From NCBI RefSeq assembly GCF_037038585.1, contig NC_092560.1, positions 62,934,049-62,998,048 of the forward strand: DNA of 64,000 nucleotides. Reading direction: 5' to 3'. This document shows positions 12,211-23,400 of the stretch, piece by piece; the stretch's first letter is position 1, and every line of letters starts with the position of its first letter. Position numbers and translations under genes: made by a program. The notes beneath the pieces are model-generated. The model was not told the DNA's origin. It ran no database searches and saw only the letters and a program-made list of their open reading frames with translations. This stretch comes from Patagioenas fasciata (lineage: Eukaryota > Chordata > Aves > Columbiformes > Columbidae).

Positions 12211-13660
12211 TAGGAAAGTCCATGCTGCAACACTGATTTGATATATTGTTCTATTTTATTTTGTTTTCTGCAGGTATAATTGGCAGCTTTGTTTATACTG
12301 AGAGGAAAATTTCCAAAAATCATTCTTTCCCTGCCAGCACAATATTTATATTCATGCTACAACTTGTTGGTATATACTACTGGGTACTATGAATGGTTGT
12401 GCGCTGGTGCATTTTTCTTGAGGAAAGGGAAACATTCCCAGAGAATTAATACTGGCCTTTACTTGTCCCAAAGTTATTTTAAATTTCATTTGTGGAAAAT
12501 AGAGGAAATTCAGTTCTCACAGTGAGATTCTACTTACTTAACATTAGCCATATGAAAATTAAAAAAAATAGTGTGAACCATTTATAAAGCTTCCCTTCAT
12601 AATCAGTGGTCTATCCACCTAAAAGGCACGTAAGGTGATTTGTTTTCCAATAGTTCCTGTGCACCTACCGTGCTGGTAGAGGGAAAAGTAGTTCTGAGTA
12701 TCTGTTTTAAACTGCTAAATCTGGGTGAGATAGTTCCCAGGTAGCTAGCAGCTGGGTAATATATGCCAAGGGGAAATTGAAACAACACATAAATTATATT
12801 CATTACCCCGGCATGATACTAATTTTCACTCTTGAAGATCAATCTTTGCCCAGTAAATTACCACTGAGTATGACTAGACATTAAGTGAGAAAGAACTTTA
12901 TTTGAGGTCATAGAGCAAATCATCCCAAATTCAGCTCCTTTTTTTCAGCAGACAGAAGCAATGGCCAGCAGAATCACTTTTCCTGCAGTACAACTACCTA
13001 AGCATTAGCATTATATAGACTGAAGTACTCTTTGCAGTGTTTGGCACTTGGCAACAAAGACAGTATTTTCTTGATTCAGTTTGCAGAATACTAATACATT
13101 ATCTTAGAAAACACTTTGCTAATTTGGAGTGGTTAGCTCCATAAATTACAGGAGCGTAATGCTGATTGTCTAATTCCTTAGTGACAGTTCCCCACAAAAA
13201 GTGATACTTCATGGGAAACCACAGTATTTGTGTAATAATTCATGTGTATATGCACACAGCCAAAGTAAGTAGCCAGTGGTTTCCACTCTGTGCACTTGCC
13301 ATTTAGCCATCTGTATCGCGACAGAGTTGAAAATTGTATTTGGATATGAAAATATAAATATTTAGAACCAATTGGCACTTCTCATGTTCAAAGATAGTTG
13401 TGCTAAGCCACAGCGTGTTTTCCTGATAGCTCAGGGTCCTCTGTCATGCTCTGATCTTTTACAACCCGACAGAAGTTGATGACATAAACATATCCTTTTC
13501 CCAAACACTTAGGTTGTGTGTGATTTAACCTTTAACTCCTGCTTGTTGTTGTAGGTGAGATGTCAAATACTTTTTGTGAGCCTTTGGCAAGGGTTTGAAA
13601 ATGTTTTCATCACTCTTCCTCTAAGTAACATAGGCTGCAGTCAGAGAAGTATCACAGCAA
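12211..13660. other. Stretch without a supported feature
   Basis: AT-rich sequence with short open frames on both strands (12280-12525 plus, 12603-12803 minus, 13178-13378 minus). None has a recognisable motif or good flanking splice sites. Nothing else was identified. Confidence 0.5.
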
Positions 13661-13680
13661 GTTATCCCTTCCCCCATCCT

Positions 13681-13967
13681 TCTGGCCACTTCCTCCAAGC
13701 TCAAACAGGAAAGTGAGGACAATGCAGAGGGACCAGCCACAGACTCAGAGTAAATCTGCAACTACTTGAAATGTCACTTCCTGTTTTTGAAGCCTGCAGA
13801 AGAACAACTACCCTTCTGGGCTGTGCTGTGAAGCAGAGAGGCCCTGGTGTGAGCACTCCCGGTGCTGTCAGTGCTGGGGGTGGCAGGAACACAGAGCTGT
13901 GCTGCTAGGCCAAACACCCTGACTCTTCCAGGGGTGACAATCAGTCTTCCTCTAGGGGCATATAAAT
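13681..13967 (+). promoter_or_regulatory. Candidate TATA promoter with upstream ETS-type sites
   Basis: A TATAAAT box at 13961-13967 stands about 160 bp upstream of a strong-context ATG. The preceding 280 bp is richer in G+C than its surroundings. It contains several GGAA/TTCC cores of ETS type, such as cacttcctcc, caggaaagtga and cacttcctgtttt. The layout resembles a compact tissue-restricted promoter. ETS cores are short and common, and no transcript evidence is available. Confidence 0.25.
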
Positions 13968-14121
13968 GCTGTTTGAAATGTGTAAATGGGATTTTATCCC
14001 AACTAAGTCTGCTACTTTTGCTTTAGAAAAATTATCTTTGACAGGGGAGTAGTTTATACACATTAGAGGCCAATTTTTACTGCCAATTTGTACTGAGTTT
14101 TATTGTCAGAAGACTTGGGCC

Positions 14122-14160
14122 ATGGCAGTTCCTTTCATTTTGTTGCTGACAAACATCTCT
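14122..14160 (+). CDS. Candidate first coding exon with signal-peptide-like start
   Basis: The ATG at 14122 sits in an excellent initiation context (gggccATGg). It opens 13 codons, MAVPFILLLTNIS, ending exactly at a consensus donor (TCT/gtaagt at 14161). The hydrophobic run is what a signal-peptide exon of a small secreted or membrane protein often looks like. With the TATA box at 13961 the first exon would run from about 13990 to 14160. No convincing second exon was found. A 79-nt mini-intron would join it to an acceptor at 14239 but leads to a stop after 15 codons. An acceptor at 18222 would add 31 codons and a stop. Thirteen codons are too few to exclude chance. Confidence 0.2.
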
Positions 14161-14164
14161 GTAA

Positions 14165-14193
14165 GTGTTTTCAGTAGATCCTGCTGAAAACAC
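14165..14193. repeat. Perfect inverted repeat, 10-bp arms
   Basis: Arms gtgttttcag (14165-14174) and ctgaaaacac (14184-14193) are exactly complementary around a 9-nt loop. The hairpin begins four bases inside the donor of the candidate exon ending at 14160, so in RNA it could mask that donor if the exon is real. Confidence 0.9.
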
Positions 14194-15059
14194 CCCCCCA
14201 CACAGTAACCCCTAATGTTTGGCATTAAGATTTTTCCAGCTGTACGTGGTTTTCAGTCCCGTCCATCACAATGACAAGTGGGCTTGAGCATTGGCTGCAG
14301 AAGAGGCAAGAATGGGTTAAGTCAACACTAACTTAATAGAAAGTTACTAATAAAACTATGGTGTTAGTGTAAATGATATTTCAGCTCTGTAAGCAGTGTC
14401 CAAGCTGTTGAATAAGAATTTACAGTAAGTTTTGGCACAACATGAATGCTTTCCCAACCCCATATACTTATAGACTAAGGTCTGTGTTTTGGAGAACGCA
14501 GAAGAAAGCTCTGTGAAATATTTTGTCACACCTCTAATGTGCAGTTCCACACCTAGTTGATTGTGCCTTTCTGGATTCAAACATACTTAGTTCGTAAAAT
14601 AATACACATTCAAATTTAATATAAACTCATGATTGAGGACGTGAAATCAGGCATAAGGGGGAAGCCAGTGCTACTGGTTTTGAAAGGCTGACAGTGGAAA
14701 ACATGTTGCTTAAGTGAGCACATATTCAGTAAAGTCAGGAACTGTTCTGTAAAGTAAGCATGTGTCACTCACTGCCCAAACTGTTTCCAAAGAAACCCTG
14801 CTTCAAGAAAGTTGCTTAAAGTTCTCAAAAAGTATTTAAAAACACTTTGTGGATGTCATTCCTGGATAACCCTAATGAACCCAGAAATTCATCAGAATTT
14901 CTCATTTTTTACTGTTTTCTTTATTTATATTTACCATTTGTTCTAGTTGCTTTTATCCAAGTAATCATTAAAGAAGTAAAACAAAGACAGGGAAGATGAA
15001 AAGTCTTTATTTTTTTTTTGGGGGGGTTGAAAACAATCAAGGATCAAGTGAGGGGGGAT

Positions 15060-15930
15060 CAAGTGCAACCTCAGCAAGTTTACAGGTGACACCAAGGTGG
15101 GTGGGAGTGTTGACCTACTCAAGGGGAAGAAGGTATCTGGACCAGCTGGATCAATGGACTGAGGGTGATTATATGAGGTTCAATAAGGCTGAGTGCCAGG
15201 TCCTGCACTTGGGTCACAAAAAACCCATACAATGCTACAGGCTTGGGTAAGAGTGGTTGGAGACCTGAAAAGGACCTGGGGGTGCTGGTCAACAGCCAGC
15301 TGAACATGAAACAGCAGTGTGCTCAGGTGGCCAAGAAGGCCAACAGCATCCTGTCTTGCATCAGAACTAGTGCGGCCAGCAGGATCAGGGCAGTGATCAT
15401 CCTCCTGTATTCCGCAACTGTGAGCCCCCACCTGTGTTCAGTTTTGGGCATTGCACTACAGGAAAGACCTTGAGGTGCTGGTGCAAGTCCAAAGAAAGAC
15501 AATGAAGGGTTGTGAAGGTGAAGAGTGTGGAGCATGAGTCTTATGAGAAGTGGCTGAGGGAACTGAGGGGTCTGGAGAAAAGGAGGTTGAAGGAAGACCC
15601 TCTCACTCTCTACAACTACCTGAAAGGAAGTTGTGTTGTGGGGGGTTTGGTTTCTTCTCTCATGTAGCAAGTGATATGCTGAGAGGAAATGGCCTCAAGT
15701 TGCACCATGGGAGGTTTAGTTTGCATATTAGGAAAAATTCCACACAAAGGGTTGTCAAGCGTGGGAACAGGCTGCTCAAGTGGAGTCACCATCTCTGGAG
15801 ATATTTAAAAGACATGTAGGCATGGAGCTTAGGGCAATGGTTTAGCAGTAGACTTGATAGTGTTAGGTTAATGGTTGGAGTTGATGATCTTAAGGGTGTT
15901 TTTCAACCTGAATTATTCTATGATTCTATA
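15060..15930 (+). mobile_element. CR1 LINE, 5'-truncated copy with intact 3' end
   Basis: This is a plus-strand CR1 copy carrying the last part of the reverse-transcriptase ORF and the 3' UTR. Diagnostic pieces in order are: gtgcaacctcagcaagttta at the left; [12 protein letters not shown] (about 15180-15215); [18 protein letters not shown] then [14 protein letters not shown] (15260-15365); the UTR segments ctctacaactacctgaaagg and aatggcctcaagttgca; gttgtcaagc; and the terminal gttggagttgatgatctta. It ends in two copies of the CR1 octamer (attctatg, attctata; 15915-15930). Frameshifts show it is inactive. A G/T-rich patch and a duplicated ggatcaagtg (15041-15050 and 15056-15065) lie at the truncated 5' edge. 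It is clearly better preserved than the 3.1 kb copy. Confidence 0.95.
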
Positions 15931-18508
15931 AAATATGCCATAAAAGCCATTTGATTCCTGTTCCAGGGGAACATAAACAGGAATCTAAGAGATTCTTTCT
16001 CATAGGACAGACACTGGAGCGTGTCCCAACTCCTTCAAGCTCACCTGCCTGCTCTGCAAACACCCAGTGAGGTGCTTGCCAGGGCCTCAGAGTTCTAAAA
16101 TTCCCAATAAACTTAACTGTTTCTCTGGGAGTAGCCAGGGCACTCTGCTTGGTGAGGAAGGACAAAGCTGGGAGCTGAGGGGATATTGAGCCAGATAGGA
16201 CCATGGCCGTGCAACAGCAGCCCCATCTCACAGGGACCAAAGAAAGGAGCAGGGAAGAGATCTGTGCATTTAGGAAACTGAGGCCTTCAAACACAAATGT
16301 CCTTTCGTAACACTGTTTTTTGTAGCTGTCCTGTTTTGCAGATCGTCAAGGCAAGTGATTGAGGCTTCCAATGTCTGCACCACTGGGACATTCAGGTGGG
16401 ACTAGCACGGAAGTCTAGAGCCCTTTGTCCTTCATTGAGAGTTTCAGCATTTGAGGAGTTCATCCCACACTTAATTGACACCAAATTTCAAAATACTAAA
16501 TCCTCCATATTGCAAATATCATTACCAAAAACTTAAAATTATATAACCACTGCAGAAACATAGCAAAGACTGCTTGGAAATAGAGTCACACCCCATGTTT
16601 TGTATTCACATTTTCACTTCGTATTTTCTACTCTACAGTCATGCTTTATTCCTTTTTTTTTTTTTTTTTTTTTTGACAGGGAGTTCTAACAGTACTCCTC
16701 TGATACTATTAGGACTATGGCTTCTTCCTGTGGGATACATTTTCATGTCTCAAATACATTCATGCTGAGGATTTAAGGTGAATAAAGCCCTGTTTATGTC
16801 CCTGCTCAGCTTGCGACCATACCCACAATAATGAGAGCAGAGGTGACTCCATCAGAAAATTCTCCATGTCAAGTGCTTTTGCAATTCCAAGCAATCATTT
16901 AGGAATAAAAACTGAAGTCTTGAACACATGGTAATGGTTCTTTTTTCTTTTTTTAAAAAAAAAAGGCATAATTTTTCATGAAGCATTATTCCTGCCAATA
17001 ATATAAGAAGGATTTTTTTTGAATTGTCCATTGTTTCCTACCACTCCACCTGCTGGAGGCTCTGTGCTTCCGGACAAATGGATCACTGAGGTCACATCCA
17101 AGTGAGGGATGCCCAGGTTTCCATATTCACTGTTAGAGAGCTGGAGCCACAGTTCTACTGAGGGCTCTCAACGTCCATGCTTAGCTGCAGAACTCCTATG
17201 AAATAGTTTGAAACAAGGATCCTAGGGTTTTGAGACTTTCCACACTTTAGCTGGTAACCTATAAAACTGTAATTAAATTTGAACCAAAGTAAATTTGAAC
17301 CCTTATCATGTTAAAAATTTCTGCTTCCTATTGCAGCACCCTTTAGCTCTGGTTTACTCAGTCAGGACTCCAAAGCAGTGAGAGATCTGGAGGACATAGT
17401 TGTTCTGGGTTTCTTTAAGAAAAACATAAAAAAAGAAAAAAAAAAAGTTTACATTTTCCCATAATTATAAAACTCAGAAATTTCCTTTCTGAAGAGATCA
17501 TCACCATTTTCAATAAATTTGGTTGGGATTTCATTACTATAGTTTCCTAAGGACAACAAATGCTAATTGTCCCCTTCATAACTTATATTATTTAGATTTC
17601 AGGGAAGGGTGCGGGCTATTTTTTTCTTACTGTTATTGCGTAAAAATGAAAAAAATAGCTAAAATCTACAGAAGCAGATTCATTTATATTTATGTACCTA
17701 ATATAGACCTGCAGAGTCTCAGTGGGTTCCATCATTTTAAGCTGGAATCACCCATGTTGTTCCACACAATAACAGGTACACAGAGTGTTTGAAAGTCAGA
17801 GAAACAATTATAATTAATTACTGCAAAAATCTTAGGAGATATCATTTCACTAAGCACAAATTATTTGCTTCAGAGAAGGGCATGGATTTTTAAGAAAAAT
17901 TGATTGACTAGAACTATGTGTACATTATGCAGAAAAGCAAGATGATGTATTTTTTCTCTATTTCTCACCACTTTTAACAGAGGTGTATAAATACCTGGGA
18001 CTCTATGGAGCTTGTCCTTACCTACAGAGAGATGATCTCATTCACTGGGTCTAATGGCCTGCAAGTTTCTATCACCCTGCTATTCCTATGTGGAGCATAG
18101 CAGTAACAGTTGTGAACCGGAGCACTCCACAGATGTGCATTAATAGAGACTAGCTGGATTCTGCCTTGATGTTACTTCAGGGCTTGCACAGTTACAATGA
18201 CAACACTTCTTTGTTTTTCTAGGTGCATTTCTTTGTTGATACTTTGATTGTAAAAAATACATTCAGGAAAAAGAGGTCATATAAGGCTAACTTTGAAGTT
18301 GGAAGTGTCCTGCTGTAACAAAAATGTCAGCAAATCACAGCAACAGATAGCATAAGCAGGTATCAGAACCATTTGTATAAGATTTAACAGAGATCCATCT
18401 GCTCTGTGCTGTTCACATCATTTTTTCTCTCCTGTAGATGAGAAAAGTGCACATTTTTTAATTGAAAATCCATATTCTGGTTTGGCCAGTTATGAAACTT
18501 CTTGATTT
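15931..18508. other. Stretch without a supported gene
   Basis: No gene or interspersed repeat was recognised. An ORF at 15926-16294 (minus) lacks known motifs. A run of 22 T's (16653-16674) followed by gacag makes an acceptor-like site before a short hydrophobic open frame ending at 16768. A second acceptor-like site (ttgtttttctag, ending 18222) precedes 31 open codons to a stop at 18316-18318, starting VHFFVDTLIVK. Neither has a confirmed partner exon. Confidence 0.45.
16653..16674. repeat. Homopolymer run of 22 T
   Basis: Uninterrupted T tract directly before gacag. It may be a slippage-prone tract or the complement of an A-tail, but no retrocopy was recognised beside it. Confidence 0.95.
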
Positions 18509-18586
18509 GAAAAAAACAAACAAAAAAGAAAAAAAAAAAAAAAGGAAAGAAAAAACAAAAACGAGTAACAACAACAAAACCACAAG

Positions 18587-18624
<38 letters not shown>

Positions 18625-18626
18625 AT
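18509..18626. repeat. A-rich tract with (AAC)n microsatellite
   Basis: An A-rich stretch with interspersed G and C (18509-18586) grades into about 12 tandem AAC units (18587-18624). The open frames through it on both strands, encoding poly-Thr on plus and poly-Cys on minus, are products of the repeat and not genes. Confidence 0.95.
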
Positions 18627-19860
18627 GAAATGGTCATCCTTTGCTGTCACATTTCCTTGCTGTTTTTTAGCTGCTGGTCACAGCTTGATCCAGTCTCCAT
18701 GTAAGCAGGGGTAAAACTGGTGCTCTGTGTTGCATGGCAACTGCAATACTATGTGATTGGTATAAGAGCACCTAGTGGACCTGTAGGGACTAAGGACAGG
18801 ATCTGAATTCTTCATATCCCTACCACTAGGAATGAGCCCTGTATCTAACCTCTATACTGAACATCCAATGAGCTTTTGAAGAATAGGAAAATAAGAATTA
18901 GAGTGCACCTGCCTGATACAGATTATAATCTTTTGAACAAGTGTCTTTGAAATAATTTTTATTTCTTATTTCATTGTTCATGTCTGACTTTTTCAGGCTC
19001 ACTAAGCTACCTCACACGTATTTATTACTGTGAGGAAATGCAGAAAATCATATTTAGCCAGCCATTCATTTCTAGGGATTTGGTCAAACTGGAGTTCATA
19101 CTTTCAGGTAAGACTTTAATATGATCACCCTTCAAAATCAGAGGATTTAGAAGACTTGGTGATTCAAGAGTCTTACTGCTAGTTTATAGGACTACAATTA
19201 GAATCTGCAAGGAATGCTAATTTATTGCAGTACTCCCATACTAAGAAATTGTAAGAGAAAATTCACATAATAACTATATATTTCATATAGTTCTAACTAA
19301 CAGATTTAAAGCTCTTCCTTTCTAATACACTGGTTTAAGTGCTGAGTTTCTGTATTGTCTTATAGAAATTCCATGGTTAGTAATGTTCAGTCAGGCTTTA
19401 ATTTGGACAACTGTCTGCGTTCAGGAAGTCATTGGCATGATTAATTTATTTATTTATAAGTACTCACCAGGACAAAGGTCTCAAGTCTTGAGGAGATCCA
19501 TACCAAAAAACCCCACTAAATATGAGATTTAATCATCAGCTTTTATTTATTCAACAGGGAAAGAGAGTACAATTAATCAGTTGGAAATAAACTCCTTTGT
19601 TTCTCACTTCTCTGACTAGATTAGACTTTCCTCTTATTACTATCCTAAAAAAGATACTTTGTTAGACAATATCTCCCAGTTAACAGGTATCCCTGCCTTG
19701 ATATTAAGTAGATACAATTTTTTTATAGGGACACAAAGGTTAGCAATATTTTTGTAGTGTTTTATGCTGTTTTCAAACGGATGGGGTTGGCTTCTCAGAT
19801 TTCAATGTATTCTCAAGAATGTCCTAGCCCAATCCTAAACACAAACTAGCAAATTATATT
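18627..19860. other. Stretch without a supported feature
   Basis: AT-rich sequence with no recognised gene, RNA or repeat family. Confidence 0.5.
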
Positions 19861-19925
19861 AGAATCAGAGAATCAATATGGTTGGAAGAGACCCTCAGGA
19901 TCATCGAGTTCAATTATTAATTCCA
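19861..19925 (-). mobile_element. CR1 3'-end scrap
   Basis: The plus strand reads agaatcagagaatcaatatg followed by gttggaagagaccctcagga and tcatcgagttcaa. This is the reverse complement of the last 60 or so bases of CR1. Only the terminal part was kept, as is common for heavily 5'-truncated insertions. It lies 90 bp left of the solo LTR and in opposite orientation to the two CR1 copies further left. Confidence 0.8.
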
Positions 19926-20009
19926 TAAAGTATTAAAAGTCCTTATTACCCAACCTTTCTCCTCATTTGCATTTCCTTTTGACATGAATAATGCTTTTGT
20001 TATGAAAAA

Positions 20010-20014
20010 CTTTC
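20010..20014. repeat. Left target-site duplication of the solo LTR
   Basis: The five bases ctttc directly precede the LTR's TG start and recur directly after its CA end (20415-20419). This is the expected footprint of retroviral-type integration with a 5-bp stagger. Confidence 0.85.
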
Positions 20015-20414
20015 TGTCCTGCATTTGGCTGGGATGGAGTTTTTTTCCACAGGAAGCTGGGAGGGGACACAGCCAGGACAGCTGACCCAGAATAGCCAAA
20101 GGGATATTTAATACTATATGATGTCACACTCAGTATATAAACTGGGGCAGCTGGCTGGGGAGGAATTCACTGCTCAGGAGGGGGCTGGACGTCAACAAGT
20201 GGTGAGCGATTGCATTGTGTATTCCTTGCTTTGTATAATCTTTTATTGTTATTATTGTTGTTTATCTCTTCTTTTGTTGTCCTCTTAAGCTGTTTTTATC
20301 CCATACTATGTGGTTTACCTTTTCTTTTTTTTTGCAATTTTCCTCCCCATCTCACAGGGGAGGAGGAGTGAGCAAGCATGGTACTTAGTTGTCAGTTGAG
20401 GTTAAACCACAACA
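20015..20414 (+). mobile_element. Solo LTR of an avian endogenous retrovirus (ERVL-like)
   Basis: A 400-bp element begins TGTCCTG and ends ACAACA, giving the TG...CA ends of LTRs, and is flanked by ctttc on both sides. Internal landmarks match an abundant avian LTR family as I remember it: ggctgggatggagtt near the start, gggaggggacacagccagga, ccaaagggatatt, a TATA box (TATATAA, 20134-20140), a T-rich R/U5 section, ctccccatctcacaggggag, and the terminal gaggttaaaccacaac. No gag, pol or env sequence adjoins it, so the provirus was lost by LTR-LTR recombination. The section between the start and the gggaggggac block seems shorter than the family consensus, suggesting an internal deletion or a subfamily. 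A TGACGTCA-like site before the TATA box has decayed to atgtcac. The 5-bp duplication fits ERVL or gammaretrovirus-like elements better than 6-bp ERVK elements. Confidence 0.9.
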
Positions 20415-20419
20415 CTTTC
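20415..20419. repeat. Right target-site duplication of the solo LTR
   Basis: The bases ctttc are identical to 20010-20014 and directly abut the LTR's CA end. Confidence 0.85.
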
Positions 20420-23400
20420 AAAAGCATAGGGATGTGAAAAACAGGTAGACCAAATCTGTTTAATAAACTAGTCACTGATTAAAGTCCAGGTACAGTGTAG
20501 TTTATGAGACAGACTTAATAGTATCGAATAAGCACTTACATAAACCACAGTCAACTGTAGGAAACACGGTAACTTCTGGAAATCGGAATTTGTTTGTCGT
20601 TAGTTCATATTAGCATTAAACATGAAGTACCTTAAGATTGTAAAAGTGATTTTAAATTATACCTGCAGCAGAACAAACTACTGCCAGTAGAAGCTGGCCT
20701 TTTAGGAGTATGGCCTTTCTATTTTAAGTTACCTTTCACACAAATAAAATAAAATGCAAACTCCAACCAAAACTCCCTATAAGAAGTATATGACCTTCCT
20801 CCTTTATTCGGGCTGCTAACTAGGTGATCCAGTAGTCCTTAAATAACTTGACAACCTACTTCTGTAGACAAAGCAGGTAATAAAACACGCATTATCAACC
20901 ACGACGAAAGTCTGAAAAATTCCTGGTAGGACAGAGTAGGATGAAGGTGCCATGTGAGGTAACTCAGCATGGCTCAGTTGAAATCACCAGTCGAGAACCT
21001 TTATGCCTTTGCAAAGATTTAAAACAAATGTTTTAGAACATACACAGCCTTTATGCACACTCTAATAACATAAACTTCCTTTTCAATTTAAACCCTAGTA
21101 TGGGTTTGTATTAAACTGTTTAGCTCAAATTAATGGAGTTGCATGGGGTTTTTTTCCAGGCATGACAAATAGCTGCTGCTCCTTCATGATCACTTGAAAG
21201 CCCTGAAGCTTCACCCAGTCTAACTATGAAGTTGCTGTTGCTACTTTATGGCTATATTGTTCAGTGGAGGCACATCACAGGCTTTGGCATTGCACCAGTT
21301 CAGTCCTGTCTCACTGGATCTCATGTCAGCAAACGCGTAGGGTGCAGCGGCTTGCAGCCCACTGCTAGCAGCATCTGTGAAAACGCCTGTGAAAGGAATG
21401 GGGTTTCCTGGGCTTGCCATTGCTTTGAAGGGGTGGTCAGATCAGTGTGGAAAGGTGGCCTAGTGTAAAAGGGAAAAATGTTTAAAAATACATATTCGAT
21501 TTATTGTAGATTTTATGTCCTCAGTTCTGGCATTGGTAATATTCTTCAGGAAACTAAATGATGTCATTTCCTTTCTGCAGGCAAGTTACATAAATGCTGG
21601 AATACAGCCACTTCAAACAGCCTTCAAACAGATGGCTGTGTGTGTAAATGCCAGAAAGTGAGAGCAGCAACTTACAGTAAAAAATGTTGCCCCACACATG
21701 GTATAATGTTGATTTTATAACCTCTCTCATGGACTTACATGGCTCATTCTTCTAATTTTTCCAGGCACAAATCCCTTAGGAAGTGGCTGTAGAATACCAA
21801 AGTCAAATAAATTAAAATAATATAAATAAAGTAACTCAAGCAGAACAAACCTTAATGTCTCAATAGATATCAGCCACAACAGAGAGCAGAATACAGACAG
21901 ATCTCAATATCAAACATTTCATTGGTTTAGTTACTCCAGGACTGAACTTTGAATAGTAAAGCCAGGAGATTTAAGAAAATGCAATTAAGTTTAAAGGTTT
22001 CATAAAGCTTGGTAAGGAATTTTCTTAGCTGTAGGTCTAATAACAGAATCCCTTGAACACTAGTCAATATTTACTGTAACAAGAGAAACCTGTTCATAAG
22101 ACAATGAGCTAAAGCCAGATGCTGTACTCTGCCATATAGCAAGGAGGAGCAAACAAAACAACTTGGTCGTTAGAAACACAGCCATGAGGACAGAAGCCAG
22201 TACTACATGACTAACCTTCCTGGAAAAGCTCATTATACAGGATCCTGAGCAGTTGGGAACTACAGTGCTACAAATCAGAAAAGAGAAGGAAGAAAGCATA
22301 AAGGAAGGAATCATCCCAGAGGATGCTCTGCCACCCATCCCAGTAGACCTACAGCCAGTGCAGCTGCTGTGGGTAGGGCTGCTTCTGCATTTCTCTCAAA
22401 TGTCCCTCTTCACCTTTTGCCATGGTGGGATGAAAGGCAGGGAATACGAGAGGATCAGCCACAGCACTACTCTTCTAGTGTAAGGAAGAGACTCAGGGAC
22501 ACCCTGAAGGGGTGGGGCTTAACATGAAGGAATTGGGGAGTTCTTATCTGGGCATTAAAAAGTACCACAATGGTTTCTAGCACCAAAATCTTCTGGCTTA
22601 ATAAAATCATGCACTGAAAATTGTGGGTGGTATTTTTTAAAAGGAGTTCGACATTTTTTCCTAGTAAAATCTGACACAATGAAAGAATCCCCTGACTTCC
22701 AAAAGAGTGGCAGAAGGCAAAAGCACACCACTACTGGAGCTTCTATCCAGGCAGTTTTGAGGCTATTTTCTTTCTTACCTAAATTACAGACAAAAATATT
22801 GCCCTGGATCCAGAACCATGGCTCCAGTGTCATGCCTCTCCCACATGAAAATTCGGCTCTTGAATTTGGCAGACCAGTTTCCCTCAGGTGGGAAAAAAAG
22901 GTGACAAAGCCATCTGGGAATATACTTGCAGTTGAACTTGATTTAGTCATTCACACCTGGTGAAGAATGCGACTACAAACCATTACAGGTAATTTCTTTT
23001 TCCAAAACTTTCTCATCATACAGCAGTGTCCAGTTCCCAGGAAGCTTTCGTGTCCATGGAGTCTCTTCCAAATACACAAAATAAAGTAAAAGGGAAAACT
23101 TCTGCTAGATACCACAGCTTATTTCAAGGACCTTTGCATAACACAATACAGCATTTCTTCAGAGTAGATAGGGAAGCTGCCATTTGAATTCCTTGTAGTA
23201 ATGATAACAAATAAAGTCTCATGATATTACCAAATATCATATTAAGCTTGTTGGGCAAGGGTCAATGAGGTTACCAGGGGGCTGTGATTGAATGCAGAGA
23301 TGTTTCACTCTCACTCCTTGCTCTCTACTTCCCAGACATTACAAAATCTCAGGGCTGAGACCTGTTTTCTGGGATGCTTTTTTCAGTTGTAAAGGTTGAA

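Noticed and set aside
14161..14239. 79-nt mini-intron joining 14160 to an acceptor before CTGTACGTGG
   Set aside because: The joined frame stops after 15 codons and the intron is near the minimum size. It is not enough for a gene model.
18462..18704. Open frames encoding poly-Thr and poly-Cys
   Set aside because: They are translations of the AAC microsatellite and adjoining A-rich tract.
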